Source of the DNA: Streptacidiphilus sp. ASG 303
GTDB taxonomy: Bacteria > Actinomycetota > Actinomycetes > Streptomycetales > Streptomycetaceae
Assembly (NCBI RefSeq): GCF_020991365.1
Contig: NZ_JAJLRA010000010.1
Location: 124,001 to 188,000, forward strand
Direction of reading: 5' to 3'
DNA length: 64,000 bases
The notes under the pieces were generated by a model. The model was not told the DNA's origin, made no database searches, and was given only the letters and a program-made list of their open reading frames with translations. The position numbers and the translations under genes are program-made. How positions within the stretch are numbered: position 1 is the first letter of the stretch; every line of letters begins with the position of its first letter. Below, piece by piece: positions 33,118 to 41,810 of the stretch.

Positions 33118-34041
33118 TCAGGACTTGGAGGCGCCGGCGGTGAGGCCGGTGACCAGGTGGCGCTGGACGAGGTAGAAGAACAGCGCCGCCGGGAGGGCGA
33201 TCATCACCGAGGTGGCCGCCATCAGGTTCCACTGGGCGTCGTGCTCGCTGACGAAGGTCTGCAGGCCGACCGCGAGGGTGTACTTCTCGCTGGAGAGGAG
33301 GAACTGGGTGGCGTAGGCGACCTCGCCCCACGCGGTGAGGAACGAGTAGAAGGCGGCCACGGCCAGGCCGGGGCGCGCCAGCGGGAGGACCAGCTTCCAG
33401 AAGGTGCCGAAGGGGCTGAGCCCGTCGACCCGGCCGGCCTCGTCGATCTCGACCGGGATGGTGTCGAAGTAGCCCTTCATCAGCCACGCGCAGTAGGGGA
33501 TCGCGGTGGTGAGGTAGACGATGACCAGGCCCTGGTAGGTGTCCAGGAGGTCCAGGCTCGCCAGGATGTTGTAGAGCGGCACGATGAGGATCGCGACCGG
33601 GAACATCTGGGTGATGAGGAAGGTCCACATCAGCGGCCGGTGGCCGGGGAACTTCATGCGGGACACCGCGTAGCCGGCGCTGGCCGAGAGCAGCACGCCG
33701 ATGAGGGTGGCCGACAGGGCGATGAGGACCGAGTTCCCGAACCACTTCAGGAAGTCGGTGTTCTGCAGCACGTCGGTGTAGTTGCTGAAGCTGATCTTGC
33801 CGGCGATCTTGTCCGGGTGGAGGTAGTCGCTCTTGTCCGGGCCCAGCGAGACGTAGACGATCCAGGCGACCGGGAAGAAGGCCACCAGGCTGGCGATGCC
33901 CAGCAGGGTGTGCAGCAGGGCGGTCTGGCCCCTGCTGCGCTGGCCGCGTCCGCGGTGGCGGCGCGGCTTGGCGGTGCCGGCGGTGGGGACCGGCTCGTGG
34001 TCGGGGGCTCCCGTCACCGGGAGGTCTGCGGTGGTGCTCAT
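33118..34041 (-). CDS. malG: Maltose ABC transporter permease MalG
   Basis: A 307-residue inner-membrane permease of the maltose/maltodextrin importer with six hydrophobic helices after a basic N-terminal tail. The EAA loop that contacts the ATPase is present as EIDEAGRVDGLSPFGTFWKLVLPLARPG. ATG 34041 is 43 bp after malF. No ATPase gene is in the cluster; in streptomycetes the shared MsiK ATPase energises such importers, which is the likely partner. Confidence 0.95.
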   Translation of the reverse strand: MSTTADLPVTGAPDHEPVPTAGTAKPRRHRGRGQRSRGQTALLHTLLGIASLVAFFPVAWIVYVSLGPDKSDYLHPDKIAGKISFSNYTDVLQNTDFLKWFGNSVLIALSATLIGVLLSASAGYAVSRMKFPGHRPLMWTFLITQMFPVAILIVPLYNILASLDLLDTYQGLVIVYLTTAIPYCAWLMKGYFDTIPVEIDEAGRVDGLSPFGTFWKLVLPLARPGLAVAAFYSFLTAWGEVAYATQFLLSSEKYTLAVGLQTFVSEHDAQWNLMAATSVMIALPAALFFYLVQRHLVTGLTAGASKS

Positions 34042-34084
34042 GGCTTCTCCTGCCCTCTCTCTTGCGTCGCGACGGTCGCGCCCG

Positions 34085-35095
34085 TCAGCCGTTGGCCAGT
34101 TCGTTGCGCTTCAGCCACCGCTGGTAGAAGGAGGCGAAGACGATCAGCATGGAGAGGATGATCACGCCGTAGGCGGCGGACTCGGCGTAGTCGCGCGGCT
34201 GCTGGCCGAAGCCCAGGCGGTAGGACCAGGTGACCAGGATCTGCGCGTCCGGGGCGCCGGACTGGCCGAAGAGCAGGAAGATCACGTTGAACTGGTTGAA
34301 GGTCCAGATGATGCCGAGCAGGATCACCGTGCTGCTGACGGAGCGCAGGCCGGGCAGGGTGACGTGCCGGAACCGCTGCCAGGGGGTGGCGCCGTCGGTC
34401 TCGGCGGCCTCGTAGAGCTCGGCCGGGATCGCCTGGAGGCCGCCCAGCAGGGAGACCATCATGAAGGGGACGCCGACCCAGGTGTTGACGAGGATCGCGG
34501 AGACCTTCTGCCAGAACGGGTCGGTGAGCCAGGCCTGGGTCGGCAGGTGCAACCAGTCGAGCGCCGAGTTCACGATGCCGCCGTCGTCGGCCAGCATGAG
34601 CCGCCAGGAGAAGATCGTGACGAAGGTCGGGACGGCCCACGGCAGGATCAGCATCATGCGGTAGAAGGTGCGGCCCCGCAGGTTGTCGCGGTTGAGCAGC
34701 AGGGCGAGGCCCAGGCCGATGCCGTAGTGCAGGCCGACGCAGACCGCGGTCCAGACGATGGTCCACACGAAGTGGGACCAGAAGCGGTCGTAGGAGCCGT
34801 CCCCGAAGAGGATGTCCTTGTAGTTGTCGAAGCCCACCCAGCTGAACGAGTCGGGGATGTGGTTGACCCCGATGGTCCGGCCGACGTTGAGGCTGTTGGC
34901 GTTGGTCAGCGACAGGTAGATGCCGCGGCCCAGGGGGTAGAGCACCAGCGCGCCGATCACCAGCACGACCGGGGCGACCATCGCCCAGGCGTACCAGTTC
35001 CGGTTGTACGACTGCCGTATACGGCTGACGAGGCCGGGTCGCGACGCGCGGTCGCTGCGGCCTCCGGGGCTTCCACCCTGGACGGCGACGGTCAT
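34085..35095 (-). CDS. malF: Maltose ABC transporter permease MalF
   Basis: A 336-residue permease with six hydrophobic helices. The EAA motif is ELYEAAETDGATPWQRFRHVTLPGLR. It pairs with MalG to form the membrane channel. ATG 35095 is preferred (AAAGG upstream) over a GTG three codons earlier at 35104. A 141-bp gap with two stem-loops separates it from malE, a layout that lets the binding protein be made in excess. Confidence 0.95.
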   Translation of the reverse strand: MTVAVQGGSPGGRSDRASRPGLVSRIRQSYNRNWYAWAMVAPVVLVIGALVLYPLGRGIYLSLTNANSLNVGRTIGVNHIPDSFSWVGFDNYKDILFGDGSYDRFWSHFVWTIVWTAVCVGLHYGIGLGLALLLNRDNLRGRTFYRMMLILPWAVPTFVTIFSWRLMLADDGGIVNSALDWLHLPTQAWLTDPFWQKVSAILVNTWVGVPFMMVSLLGGLQAIPAELYEAAETDGATPWQRFRHVTLPGLRSVSSTVILLGIIWTFNQFNVIFLLFGQSGAPDAQILVTWSYRLGFGQQPRDYAESAAYGVIILSMLIVFASFYQRWLKRNELANG

Positions 35096-35155
35096 CTTCG
35101 ACACCTTTTCGAGAGGTTCGCAGATCGGGCTGCGGGGGGCTGTGCGGGAGGGCCT

Positions 35156-35230
35156 CCCCGGTGCGGGCCCGCACCGGGGACGCCACAGGGGCCGCCCGGC
35201 CCGCCCCGTGCGGGGCGGGCCGGGCGGCCC
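35156..35230 (-). other. Two stem-loops between malE and malF
   Basis: A 24-bp perfect palindrome spans 35156-35179 and a second stem pairs 35189-35207 with 35212-35230 (19 bp, GTGC loop). Such structures after a binding-protein gene commonly stabilise its mRNA and reduce read-through to the permeases. Confidence 0.75.
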
Positions 35231-35236
35231 TGGGGA

Positions 35237-36520
35237 TTACTTGGAGAAGCCGGGGAGGAGCTTCTGGTAGTCGGCCGCCGTGGCGTCGAGGCCGGCCTGG
35301 GTGCTCTCGCCACCGGAGAGGATCTTGTTGTAGTTGGTGGCGAGGGAGGCGAAGAGCGAGCTGTACTCGGGCAGCTCCGGCCGCGGCTGGGCGACGCTCA
35401 GGACGGCCTGGTAGCCGGCGACGCCCGGGGCGGCCTTGACCTCGGCGGTGTAGGCGGAGGCGCGGGTCGGCAGGGTGCCGTTCTTCACCGCGATCTTGGC
35501 CTGGGTCTCGGCGGAGGTCATCCAGCCGATGAACTTCTCCGAGGCCTCCAGGTGGGCCTTGTCGGAGCCCGCGTAGGCGACCAGGTTGTGACCGCCGGTC
35601 GGGGCGCCGGCCTTGCCGGTGGAGCCGGCCGGGACCGGGGCGATGCCCAGGTTGTCCTTGTTGGTGAAGGCGGAGCCCTTGAAGATGTTGGTGAGCTCCC
35701 ACGGGCCCTGGACGATCATCGCGGTCTTGCCGCTGTTGAAGGCGTCCTGCATGTGGGCGTAGCCGTCGGCGGTGATGTCCAGCTTGGTGACGCCGGAGGT
35801 GGCCAGGATCGACTTCGCGGTGTCGATGGCCTTGACGGCCTGCGGCGAGTTGACCGTGATCTTCTTGTTGGCGGCGTCGACCATGTTGGTGCCCTCGCCG
35901 TACATGAAGGGCAGCGCGTAGTAGGCGTCGGCGCGGAGGGTGAAGCCGTCGACGCCGGCCTTCTTCTTGATCTGGGCGGCGTCGGTCTTCAGCTCGTCCC
36001 AGGTGGCGGGGGCCTTGGCGATGCCGGCCTTCTTGAGGATGTCCTTGTTGTACAGCAGGGCCAGGGTGTCGGTGACCAGCGGGGCGCCGTAGGTCTTGCC
36101 GTCGAACTTGGCCTGCTCCAGGAGGCTGGGCTGGAAGTCGGCGCGGTTGTCCAGGGCGGCGGTGTCGTCCAGCGGGGCCAGGAAGCCGGCCTTGGCGAAG
36201 GCGGCGGTCCAGCCGACCTCGGAGCGGAAGACGTCCGGAGCGCCCTTGCTGCCGGCGGCGGTCTGGAACTTGTTCTGCGCCTGGTCGAACGGGACGTTGA
36301 CGTACTTGACCGTGATCTTCGGGTTGGCCTGCTCGAATTCCTTGATCAGGGCCTCGTAGGTCGGCTTCTCGTTGGTGGCGTTGGAGGTGTCCCACCAGGT
36401 GATGGTGACCGGACCGGAGGCCGCCTTGTCCGAACCGCTGCCGCCGCCGCTGCTGCTGCAGGCCGCCATCGAGACCGCGAGGGCCGCGACAAGTGCGGAG
36501 GCCGCAATACCACGCCGCAT
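35237..36520 (-). CDS. malE: Maltose/maltodextrin-binding lipoprotein MalE
   Basis: A 427-residue extracellular solute-binding lipoprotein. The signal peptide ends in the lipobox SMAAC, with Cys21 as the lipid anchor, followed by a Ser/Gly linker and the two-lobe binding domain (VTITWWDTSNATNEKPTYEALI...). It delivers maltose-type sugars to MalFG. ATG 36520 has TAGGAG 6 nt upstream; an in-frame start at 36664 lies inside the operator and is unlikely. It is the first gene of the operon and is preceded by a CTTGCAG-type MalR site. Confidence 0.95.
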   Translation of the reverse strand: MRRGIAASALVAALAVSMAACSSSGGGSGSDKAASGPVTITWWDTSNATNEKPTYEALIKEFEQANPKITVKYVNVPFDQAQNKFQTAAGSKGAPDVFRSEVGWTAAFAKAGFLAPLDDTAALDNRADFQPSLLEQAKFDGKTYGAPLVTDTLALLYNKDILKKAGIAKAPATWDELKTDAAQIKKKAGVDGFTLRADAYYALPFMYGEGTNMVDAANKKITVNSPQAVKAIDTAKSILATSGVTKLDITADGYAHMQDAFNSGKTAMIVQGPWELTNIFKGSAFTNKDNLGIAPVPAGSTGKAGAPTGGHNLVAYAGSDKAHLEASEKFIGWMTSAETQAKIAVKNGTLPTRASAYTAEVKAAPGVAGYQAVLSVAQPRPELPEYSSLFASLATNYNKILSGGESTQAGLDATAADYQKLLPGFSK

Positions 36521-36653
36521 GAGAACTCCTAGAAGGGTGGGTGCCCGAGAGGGTCGGGACACCGCATAATGGCTGTCCCGGGGGTCCGACTGCGCCGTTG
36601 CGGCCGTCGGGCTTGGGGAGGAACGTAACAGCGGCGTGAGCAGCTCGGAAAGT

Positions 36654-36676
36654 CCTTGCAGCAAGTTTCTGCAAGG
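36654..36676. promoter_or_regulatory. MalR operator upstream of malE
   Basis: CCTTGCAG (36654-36661) and CTGCAAGG (36669-36676) form a perfect inverted repeat around CAAGTTT, and CTTGC-A-GCAAG is nested at its left side. CTTGCAG-type elements are the known MalR targets at the S. coelicolor malE promoter. The position, about 134 bp before malE, fits a site just upstream of the -35 region. Confidence 0.78.
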
Positions 36677-36744
36677 ATATGCGATTCGTTACGCCCGCGT
36701 GTCCTGCCGGTTGCGGTAACGCGACCGCCGCCCCCCGGCCTTCC

Positions 36745-36773
36745 TTGACAGGCGTGACCGGCGCCACTGTCAT
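36745..36773 (+). promoter_or_regulatory. Promoter for hmgA
   Basis: TTGACA (36745-36750) is a perfect -35 box; TGTCAT (36768-36773) lies 17 bp downstream and is a weak -10 match. Transcription would begin near 36780, leaving a leader of about 50 nt to GTG 36831. Confidence 0.45.
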
Positions 36774-36830
36774 GAGAACTGCCGTCCCGACCCCGGACGG
36801 CAGGCCGCGACAGTCGCTCAGGAGGCGCAG

Positions 36831-38108
36831 GTGGCGTACTACCGGACCCTCGGCACGGTGCCGCCCAAAAGGCACACCCAGTTCCGACGGGACGACGGAG
36901 GGCTCTACTTCGAGGAGCTGATGGGCGAGGAGGGCTTCTCCTCCGACTCCTCCCTCCTCTACCACCGCCACATCCCCTCCGCGCTGGTCGACAGCCGTGT
37001 GTGGCAGCTCACCGAGGCCAAGGCGGAGCCGAACCATCCGCTGAAGCCCTTCCACTTCCGGCTGCACTCCCTCTTCCCCGGGGAGTCCTGGCGGCAGGCC
37101 GACCCGGTCACCGACCGGCGGGTGGTGCTCGGCAACGCCGACGTGCGCATCGCCTACGTCGCCGCCGGCCGCCCCTCCCCCCTCTACCGCAACGCCATCG
37201 GCGACGAGTGCGTGTACGTGGAGTCCGGCACGGGCCGTGTCGACACCGTCTTCGGGTCGATCGAGGTCGGCGACGGCGACTACGTCGTCCTCCCCCGCGC
37301 CACCACCCACCGCTGGGTGCCCGCCGGGGACGCCCCGCTGCGGCTGTACGCGATCGAGGCCAACAGCCACGTCACGCCGCCGAAGCGCTACCTCTCCCGC
37401 TTCGGGCAGCTGCTGGAGCACGCCCCCTACTGCGAGCGGGACCTGCGCGGACCGTCCGGACCGCTGCTGGAGGAGGGCGAGGACGTCGAGGTGCACGTCA
37501 AGCACCGCGCGTCCGGCGGCGACGGCGTGGCCGGCACCGTGATGGTGCTGCCGCACCACCCCTTCGACGTGGTGGGCTGGGACGGCTGCCTCTACCCGTA
37601 CGCCCTCAACATCCGCGACTACGAGCCGATCACCGGGCGCATCCACCAGCCGCCGCCGGCGCACCAGGTCTTCGAGGGCGCGGGCTTCGTGGTCTGCAAC
37701 TTCGTCCCCCGCAAGGTGGACTACCACCCGCTCTCCATCCCCGTCCCCTACTACCACTCCAACGTGGACAGCGACGAGGTGATGTTCTACTGCGGCGGCG
37801 ACTACGAGGCCCGCAAGGGCTCCGGCATCGGCCAGGGCTCGGTCTCGCTGCACCCCGGCGGCCACACCCACGGCCCGCAGCCCGGCGCCTACGAGCGCTC
37901 CATCGGCGCGGAGTTCTTCGACGAGCTGGCCGTGATGGTCGACACCTTCCGCCCGCTGGAGATCGCCGAGGGCGGCCGGGCGGCCGACGACGGGCGGTAC
38001 GCGTGGAGCTGGAGCGGCCGCGGGCCGCAGGGGCCGCTGGGCCCGCAGGACGTGCAGGACGTGCAGGACGTGCAGGGCGCTCCGGGGACGCCGGGCGGTG
38101 CCGGGTGA
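36831..38108 (+). CDS. hmgA: Homogentisate 1,2-dioxygenase
   Basis: A 425-residue cupin-fold iron dioxygenase opening the ring of homogentisate to maleylacetoacetate in tyrosine/phenylalanine catabolism. Seen are the conserved N-terminus, PLYRNAIGDECVYVESG, and the iron-site regions PYYHSNVDSDEVMFY and LHPGGHTHGPQPG. GTG 36831 has GGAGGCG 7 nt upstream. The C-terminal 35 residues are an unrelated Gly/Pro/Gln tail with DVQ repeated three times. Its stop overlaps the fahA start by 4 bp, so the two enzymes are co-translated. Confidence 0.93.
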   Translation: MAYYRTLGTVPPKRHTQFRRDDGGLYFEELMGEEGFSSDSSLLYHRHIPSALVDSRVWQLTEAKAEPNHPLKPFHFRLHSLFPGESWRQADPVTDRRVVLGNADVRIAYVAAGRPSPLYRNAIGDECVYVESGTGRVDTVFGSIEVGDGDYVVLPRATTHRWVPAGDAPLRLYAIEANSHVTPPKRYLSRFGQLLEHAPYCERDLRGPSGPLLEEGEDVEVHVKHRASGGDGVAGTVMVLPHHPFDVVGWDGCLYPYALNIRDYEPITGRIHQPPPAHQVFEGAGFVVCNFVPRKVDYHPLSIPVPYYHSNVDSDEVMFYCGGDYEARKGSGIGQGSVSLHPGGHTHGPQPGAYERSIGAEFFDELAVMVDTFRPLEIAEGGRAADDGRYAWSWSGRGPQGPLGPQDVQDVQDVQGAPGTPGGAG

Positions 38109-39316
38109 CGGCGCCGCGCAGCTGGGTCCCCGTGCCGGAGGGCTCGCCCTTCCCGGTGCAGAACCTCCCCTACGGCGTCTTCACCCCGCCCGGCGGCACC
38201 CCCCGGGTCGGCGTGGCGATCGGCGGCCACGTGCTCGACGCCTCCGCGGTGTGGGCGGGCACCCCGCTCGGCGCCGACCTGGCCACCGGCTCCCTCAACC
38301 GCTTCCTGCGCCGCGGCCCCGGCGAGTGGGCCTACGTCCGCCGCCGGATCACCGAGCTGCTCACCGGGGAGGAGCAGCGCCGGTTCGCCGAGGCCCACCT
38401 GTACCCGCTGGACCGGGTGCGGCTGCACCTGCCGTTCGAGGTGGCGGACTACGTCGACTTCTACGCCTCCGAGGAGCACGCCTCCAACGTGGGCCGGATC
38501 TTCCGGCCCGACGGCGAGCCGCTGCTGCCCAACTGGCGCCACCTGCCCGTGGGCTACCACGGCCGGGCGGGGACCGTCGTGGTCTCCGGCACGGGGGTGC
38601 GGCGGCCCGCCGGGCAGCGGTCCGGCCCCGGCGGCGCGCCGCTCTTCGGCCCGACGGAGCGGCTGGACGTCGAGGCGGAGGTCGGCTTCGTGGTCGGGGC
38701 GCCCTCCCGGCTCGGCGAGCCGGTGCCGGTCGGCGCCTTCGCCGACCACGTCTTCGGGGCGGTGCTGGTGAACGACTGGTCCGCCCGCGACATCCAGTCC
38801 TGGGAGTACCGGCCGCTCGGGCCGTTCCTCGGCAAGTCCTTCGCCACGTCGGTGTCGCCCTGGGTGGTGCCGCTCGCCGCGCTGGAGCACGCCCGCGTCC
38901 CCGTGCCGCCCCAGGACCCGGCCCCGCTGCCGTACCTGGAGGAGAAGGAGCCCTGGGGGCTGGACCTGGCCCTGGAGGTGCGGCTGAACGGCGCGGTGGT
39001 CTCCCGGCCGCCGTTCCGCGGCACGTACTGGTCGCCCGCGCAGATGCTGGCCCACATGACGGTGAACGGCGCCTCGCTGCGCACCGGCGACCTGTACGCC
39101 TCGGGCACCGTCTCGGGCCGCCTGCCGGAGGAGCGCGGCTCGCTGATCGAGCTGACCTGGAACGGGCGCGAGCCGCTGCGGCTGCCGGACGGCACGGAGC
39201 GGACCTTCCTGGAGGACGGCGACACGGTCGTGATGAGCGCGACCGCGCCCGGCGCCGACGGGGTGCGGATCGGCTTCGGCGAGGTGGCCGGGACGGTGCT
39301 GCCCGGCCCGTCCTGA
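38105..39316 (+). CDS. fahA: Fumarylacetoacetase
   Basis: A 403-residue hydrolase that splits fumarylacetoacetate to fumarate and acetoacetate, the last step of tyrosine degradation. The metal-site and catalytic segments DFYASEEHASNVGRIF, LPVGYHGRAGTVV, EVGFVVG and LVNDWSARDIQSWEY are all present. It starts at a GTG overlapping the hmgA stop (GTGA). The maleylacetoacetate isomerase that normally works between the two is not in the window. Confidence 0.95.
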   Translation: MTAPRSWVPVPEGSPFPVQNLPYGVFTPPGGTPRVGVAIGGHVLDASAVWAGTPLGADLATGSLNRFLRRGPGEWAYVRRRITELLTGEEQRRFAEAHLYPLDRVRLHLPFEVADYVDFYASEEHASNVGRIFRPDGEPLLPNWRHLPVGYHGRAGTVVVSGTGVRRPAGQRSGPGGAPLFGPTERLDVEAEVGFVVGAPSRLGEPVPVGAFADHVFGAVLVNDWSARDIQSWEYRPLGPFLGKSFATSVSPWVVPLAALEHARVPVPPQDPAPLPYLEEKEPWGLDLALEVRLNGAVVSRPPFRGTYWSPAQMLAHMTVNGASLRTGDLYASGTVSGRLPEERGSLIELTWNGREPLRLPDGTERTFLEDGDTVVMSATAPGADGVRIGFGEVAGTVLPGPS

Positions 39317-39424
39317 GGCACCGGGCGGCCCGGCCCCCGTCCGCAGGCCCGTCCGCGCCCGCCGCGCCCGTCCGCGCCGCGGGGCGCGGACGGGCGGGGG
39401 CCGGTCCCGCCGTACCCTGACGCC

Positions 39425-39835
39425 ATGACGACTGACGACGGCGCCGCGGCGCTGGACCGGCTCGGGGCGGGGAAGTACCTGCTGGTCACCACCTACAAGA
39501 AGGACGGCTCCACCGTGCCCACCCCCGTGTGGGTGGTGCGGGACGGCGACGCGCTCGGGGTGTGGACCGCGGCGGACTCCTGGAAGGTGAAGCGCATCCG
39601 CAACCGGGCGGACGTGCTGGTCGCGCCCTGCGACGTCCGCGGCGGGCGCCAGGGGGAGGACGTCCCGGCGACCGCCGAGCTCCTGGACGCGGACGGCACC
39701 GAGCGCTACCGCGCCCTGCTGGCACGCAAGTACGGGCTGCTGGGGCGGCTGACGATGCTGGGCAGCCGGCTGCGGCGCGGCCGGGCCGGCACGGTGGGCA
39801 TCCGCATCACCCTGCGGGAGCCCCGGACCCCCTGA
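39425..39835 (+). CDS. PPOX-class flavin/F420-dependent oxidoreductase
   Basis: A 136-residue split-barrel protein. The pattern YLLVTTYKKDGSTVPTPVWVVRDGDALGVWTAADSWKVKRIRNRADV is that of small FMN- or F420-binding reductases. The electron acceptor or substrate is unknown. It sits after fahA on the same strand with a 108-bp gap and is followed by a bidirectional terminator shared with egtD. Confidence 0.88.
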   Translation: MTTDDGAAALDRLGAGKYLLVTTYKKDGSTVPTPVWVVRDGDALGVWTAADSWKVKRIRNRADVLVAPCDVRGGRQGEDVPATAELLDADGTERYRALLARKYGLLGRLTMLGSRLRRGRAGTVGIRITLREPRTP

Positions 39836-39900
39836 CGGCCGGTCGAACCGGCCGGGCCGGCCGGGCCGACCGGTTCGGTCCAACCGGCCGGGCCGGCCGG

Positions 39901-39934
39901 ACCGGGGGCGCCGCGGCACGGCGGCGCCCCCGGT
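39901..39934. terminator. Bidirectional terminator, 14-bp stem
   Basis: ACCGGGGGCGCCGC (39901-39914) pairs perfectly with 39921-39934, loop GGCACG. It lies between convergent PPOX-class and egtD genes. Confidence 0.85.
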
Positions 39935-39943
39935 GACGGAGCG

Positions 39944-40966
39944 TCAGGAATCGCCGCCCGGGGCCGCGGCGTCCCGGGCGGCGCCGTCGCGGTCGGCGGG
40001 GGTGGCCAGCGAGAGGCCGAAGCGCTCCTCCGGGTCGGTCCACCAGTGGACCAGCTCCAGTCCGGCGGCGGCGAGTTCGGCGGTGATGCCGCGGCGGCGG
40101 AACTTCGCGGAGACCTCGGTGCGGAGCTCCTCGCCCTCGGCGAAGGGGACGGCCAGGTCCAGGTCGCGGATCTTGACGGTCTGCTCGCGGAGGGAGCGCA
40201 GCCGCATCTCGATCCACTCGTTCGCGGCGTTCCAGTGGGCGACGTGCGCGAAGGCGTCGGGGTCGAAGTCCGCGTCGAGCCCGCGGTTGACGACGTGCAG
40301 GACGTTCCGGTCGAACGCGGCGGTGACACCGGCCGCGTCGTCGTAGGCGGCGACCAGGACGGCCGGGTCCTTCACCAGGTCGGTGCCGACGAGGAGGGAG
40401 TCGCCCGGCTCCAGCTCCCGCCGCAGGGCGGCGAGGAAGGCGGCCCGCTCGTCGGGGAGCAGGTTGCCGAGGGTGCCGCCGAGGAAGGCGACGAGGCGGG
40501 GGCCGCGGGTCGGCGGGAGCGCCAGGGTCGCGGTGAAGTCGGAGACCAGGGCGTGCACGGCGAGGCCGGGGTACTCGGCGGCCAGGGCGTCGCCCGCCTC
40601 CCGCAGGGCGCTCTCGCTGACGTCGACGGGGACGTAGGACTCCAGGGTGCCGAGGTCGCGCAGCGCGTCCAGCAGCAGCCGGGTCTTCTCGGAGGAGCCG
40701 GAGCCCAGCTCGACCAGGGTGCGGGCCCGGGTGGCCGCGGCGGCCTCGGCGGCGCGGGCGGTGAGGATGGCCCGCTCGGCGCGGGTGGGGTAGTACTCGG
40801 GCAGCCGGGTGATCTGCTCGAAGAGCTCGCTGCCGCGGGCGTCGTAGAACCACTTGGGCGGGAGCCACTTCGGATCCGCCGTCAGCCCGGTGCGCACGTC
40901 GTGGCGGAGGGCGGCGTCGAAGTGGTCGGCGGGCAGCAGGCGGGTGAGGTCGAACGGTGCGGCCAT
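39944..40966 (-). CDS. egtD: L-histidine N-alpha-methyltransferase EgtD
   Basis: A 340-residue SAM-dependent enzyme that trimethylates histidine to hercynine, the first step of ergothioneine synthesis. The SAM loop is [16 protein letters not shown]; histidine-site regions FLGGTLGN and TEVSAKF are conserved (the family uses an Asn and an E-x-S in these places). ATG 40966 has GAGGAGG 7 nt upstream. It is the last gene of egtA-egtB-egtC-egtD, 91 bp after egtC. Confidence 0.95.
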   Translation of the reverse strand: MAAPFDLTRLLPADHFDAALRHDVRTGLTADPKWLPPKWFYDARGSELFEQITRLPEYYPTRAERAILTARAAEAAAATRARTLVELGSGSSEKTRLLLDALRDLGTLESYVPVDVSESALREAGDALAAEYPGLAVHALVSDFTATLALPPTRGPRLVAFLGGTLGNLLPDERAAFLAALRRELEPGDSLLVGTDLVKDPAVLVAAYDDAAGVTAAFDRNVLHVVNRGLDADFDPDAFAHVAHWNAANEWIEMRLRSLREQTVKIRDLDLAVPFAEGEELRTEVSAKFRRRGITAELAAAGLELVHWWTDPEERFGLSLATPADRDGAARDAAAPGGDS

Positions 40967-41057
40967 GGCGGGGCCTCCTCTCACGGGAAGGGTGGGGTGC
41001 CGTCGGGGTCGGGCGGCGGTGCGCGCCGGCCGGGGCGGGACGGCCGGCGCGGGCCGG

Positions 41058-41810
41058 TCAGCCCGGCGGTCCCGCCAGGGGGCGGACGGTGACGGCGTCG
41101 GCGGTCGCGAGCAGCAGCGACCCGTCGGGGACGGCGGTCCAGCCGGGCAGGTCGTCGCCCGGCTCGGAGGCGACCAGGGCGCAGCGGCCCGGCTCCAGGC
41201 GGTGGAAGAGGGTGTCGCCCCAGGTGGTGGCGGCGATGGCGGTGCCGTCGGTGAGGAGCAGGTTGAGGCGGGCGTCGCCGCGGGCGGCGACGTCGGCGAC
41301 GGTCGCGGCGAGGGCGTCGCCGGGCGCGGCGCCGTCCCGCAGCCGCCGCAGGACCAGGGCCCAGACCAGCGCGGAGTCGCAGCGGGCCTCCATGGAGAGG
41401 AGGTCGGCGGGCGGCAGGGCGGCGGCCAGGTCGGCGAAGGCGGCGGGCCAGCCGGGCAGGGCGCCGTTGTGGCTGAAGAGCCAGCGGTCGGCGGCGTAGG
41501 GGGCGGCGGCGGCCTCGCCGGGGGCGCAGCCGTCGGTGGCGGAGCGCACGGCGGCGAGCAGGGCGCGGGTCCGCACGACCCGGGAGAGGTCGGCGAAGGA
41601 CGGGTCGGCCCAGATCGGTCCGGAGCGGCGGTAGCGGGCGGGCACGGGGTCGCCGTCGGCGTACCAGCCGATGCCGAAGCCGTCGGCGTTGACGGTGCCG
41701 TACTTCTGCATGCGCGGCGCCCAGGACTGCTGGTGGAGCCCGTACGGGGGCGCGGTGACCAGGTCGCGGACCGCCCGGGGCTCGCCGACGTAGGCGAGGT
41801 GGCGGCACAT
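41058..41810 (-). CDS. egtC: Gamma-glutamyl hercynylcysteine sulfoxide amidohydrolase EgtC
   Basis: A 250-residue class-II glutamine amidotransferase-fold hydrolase that removes the glutamyl group from the EgtB product. The N-terminal nucleophile is Cys2 (MCRHLAYVG), and [10 protein letters not shown] and [11 protein letters not shown] are the conserved substrate-pocket blocks. Its ATG overlaps the egtB stop by one base (TGATG), so translation is coupled. Confidence 0.94.
   Translation of the reverse strand: MCRHLAYVGEPRAVRDLVTAPPYGLHQQSWAPRMQKYGTVNADGFGIGWYADGDPVPARYRRSGPIWADPSFADLSRVVRTRALLAAVRSATDGCAPGEAAAAPYAADRWLFSHNGALPGWPAAFADLAAALPPADLLSMEARCDSALVWALVLRRLRDGAAPGDALAATVADVAARGDARLNLLLTDGTAIAATTWGDTLFHRLEPGRCALVASEPGDDLPGWTAVPDGSLLLATADAVTVRPLAGPPG

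Larger units (their letters stand above)
36521..36830. other. 310-bp divergent malE/hmgA regulatory region
   Basis: It holds the malE leader, a TACGTT -10 candidate (36627-36622 on the minus strand), the MalR-type operator at 36654-36676, and a TTGACA promoter facing hmgA at 36745. No gene is seen. Confidence 0.6.
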
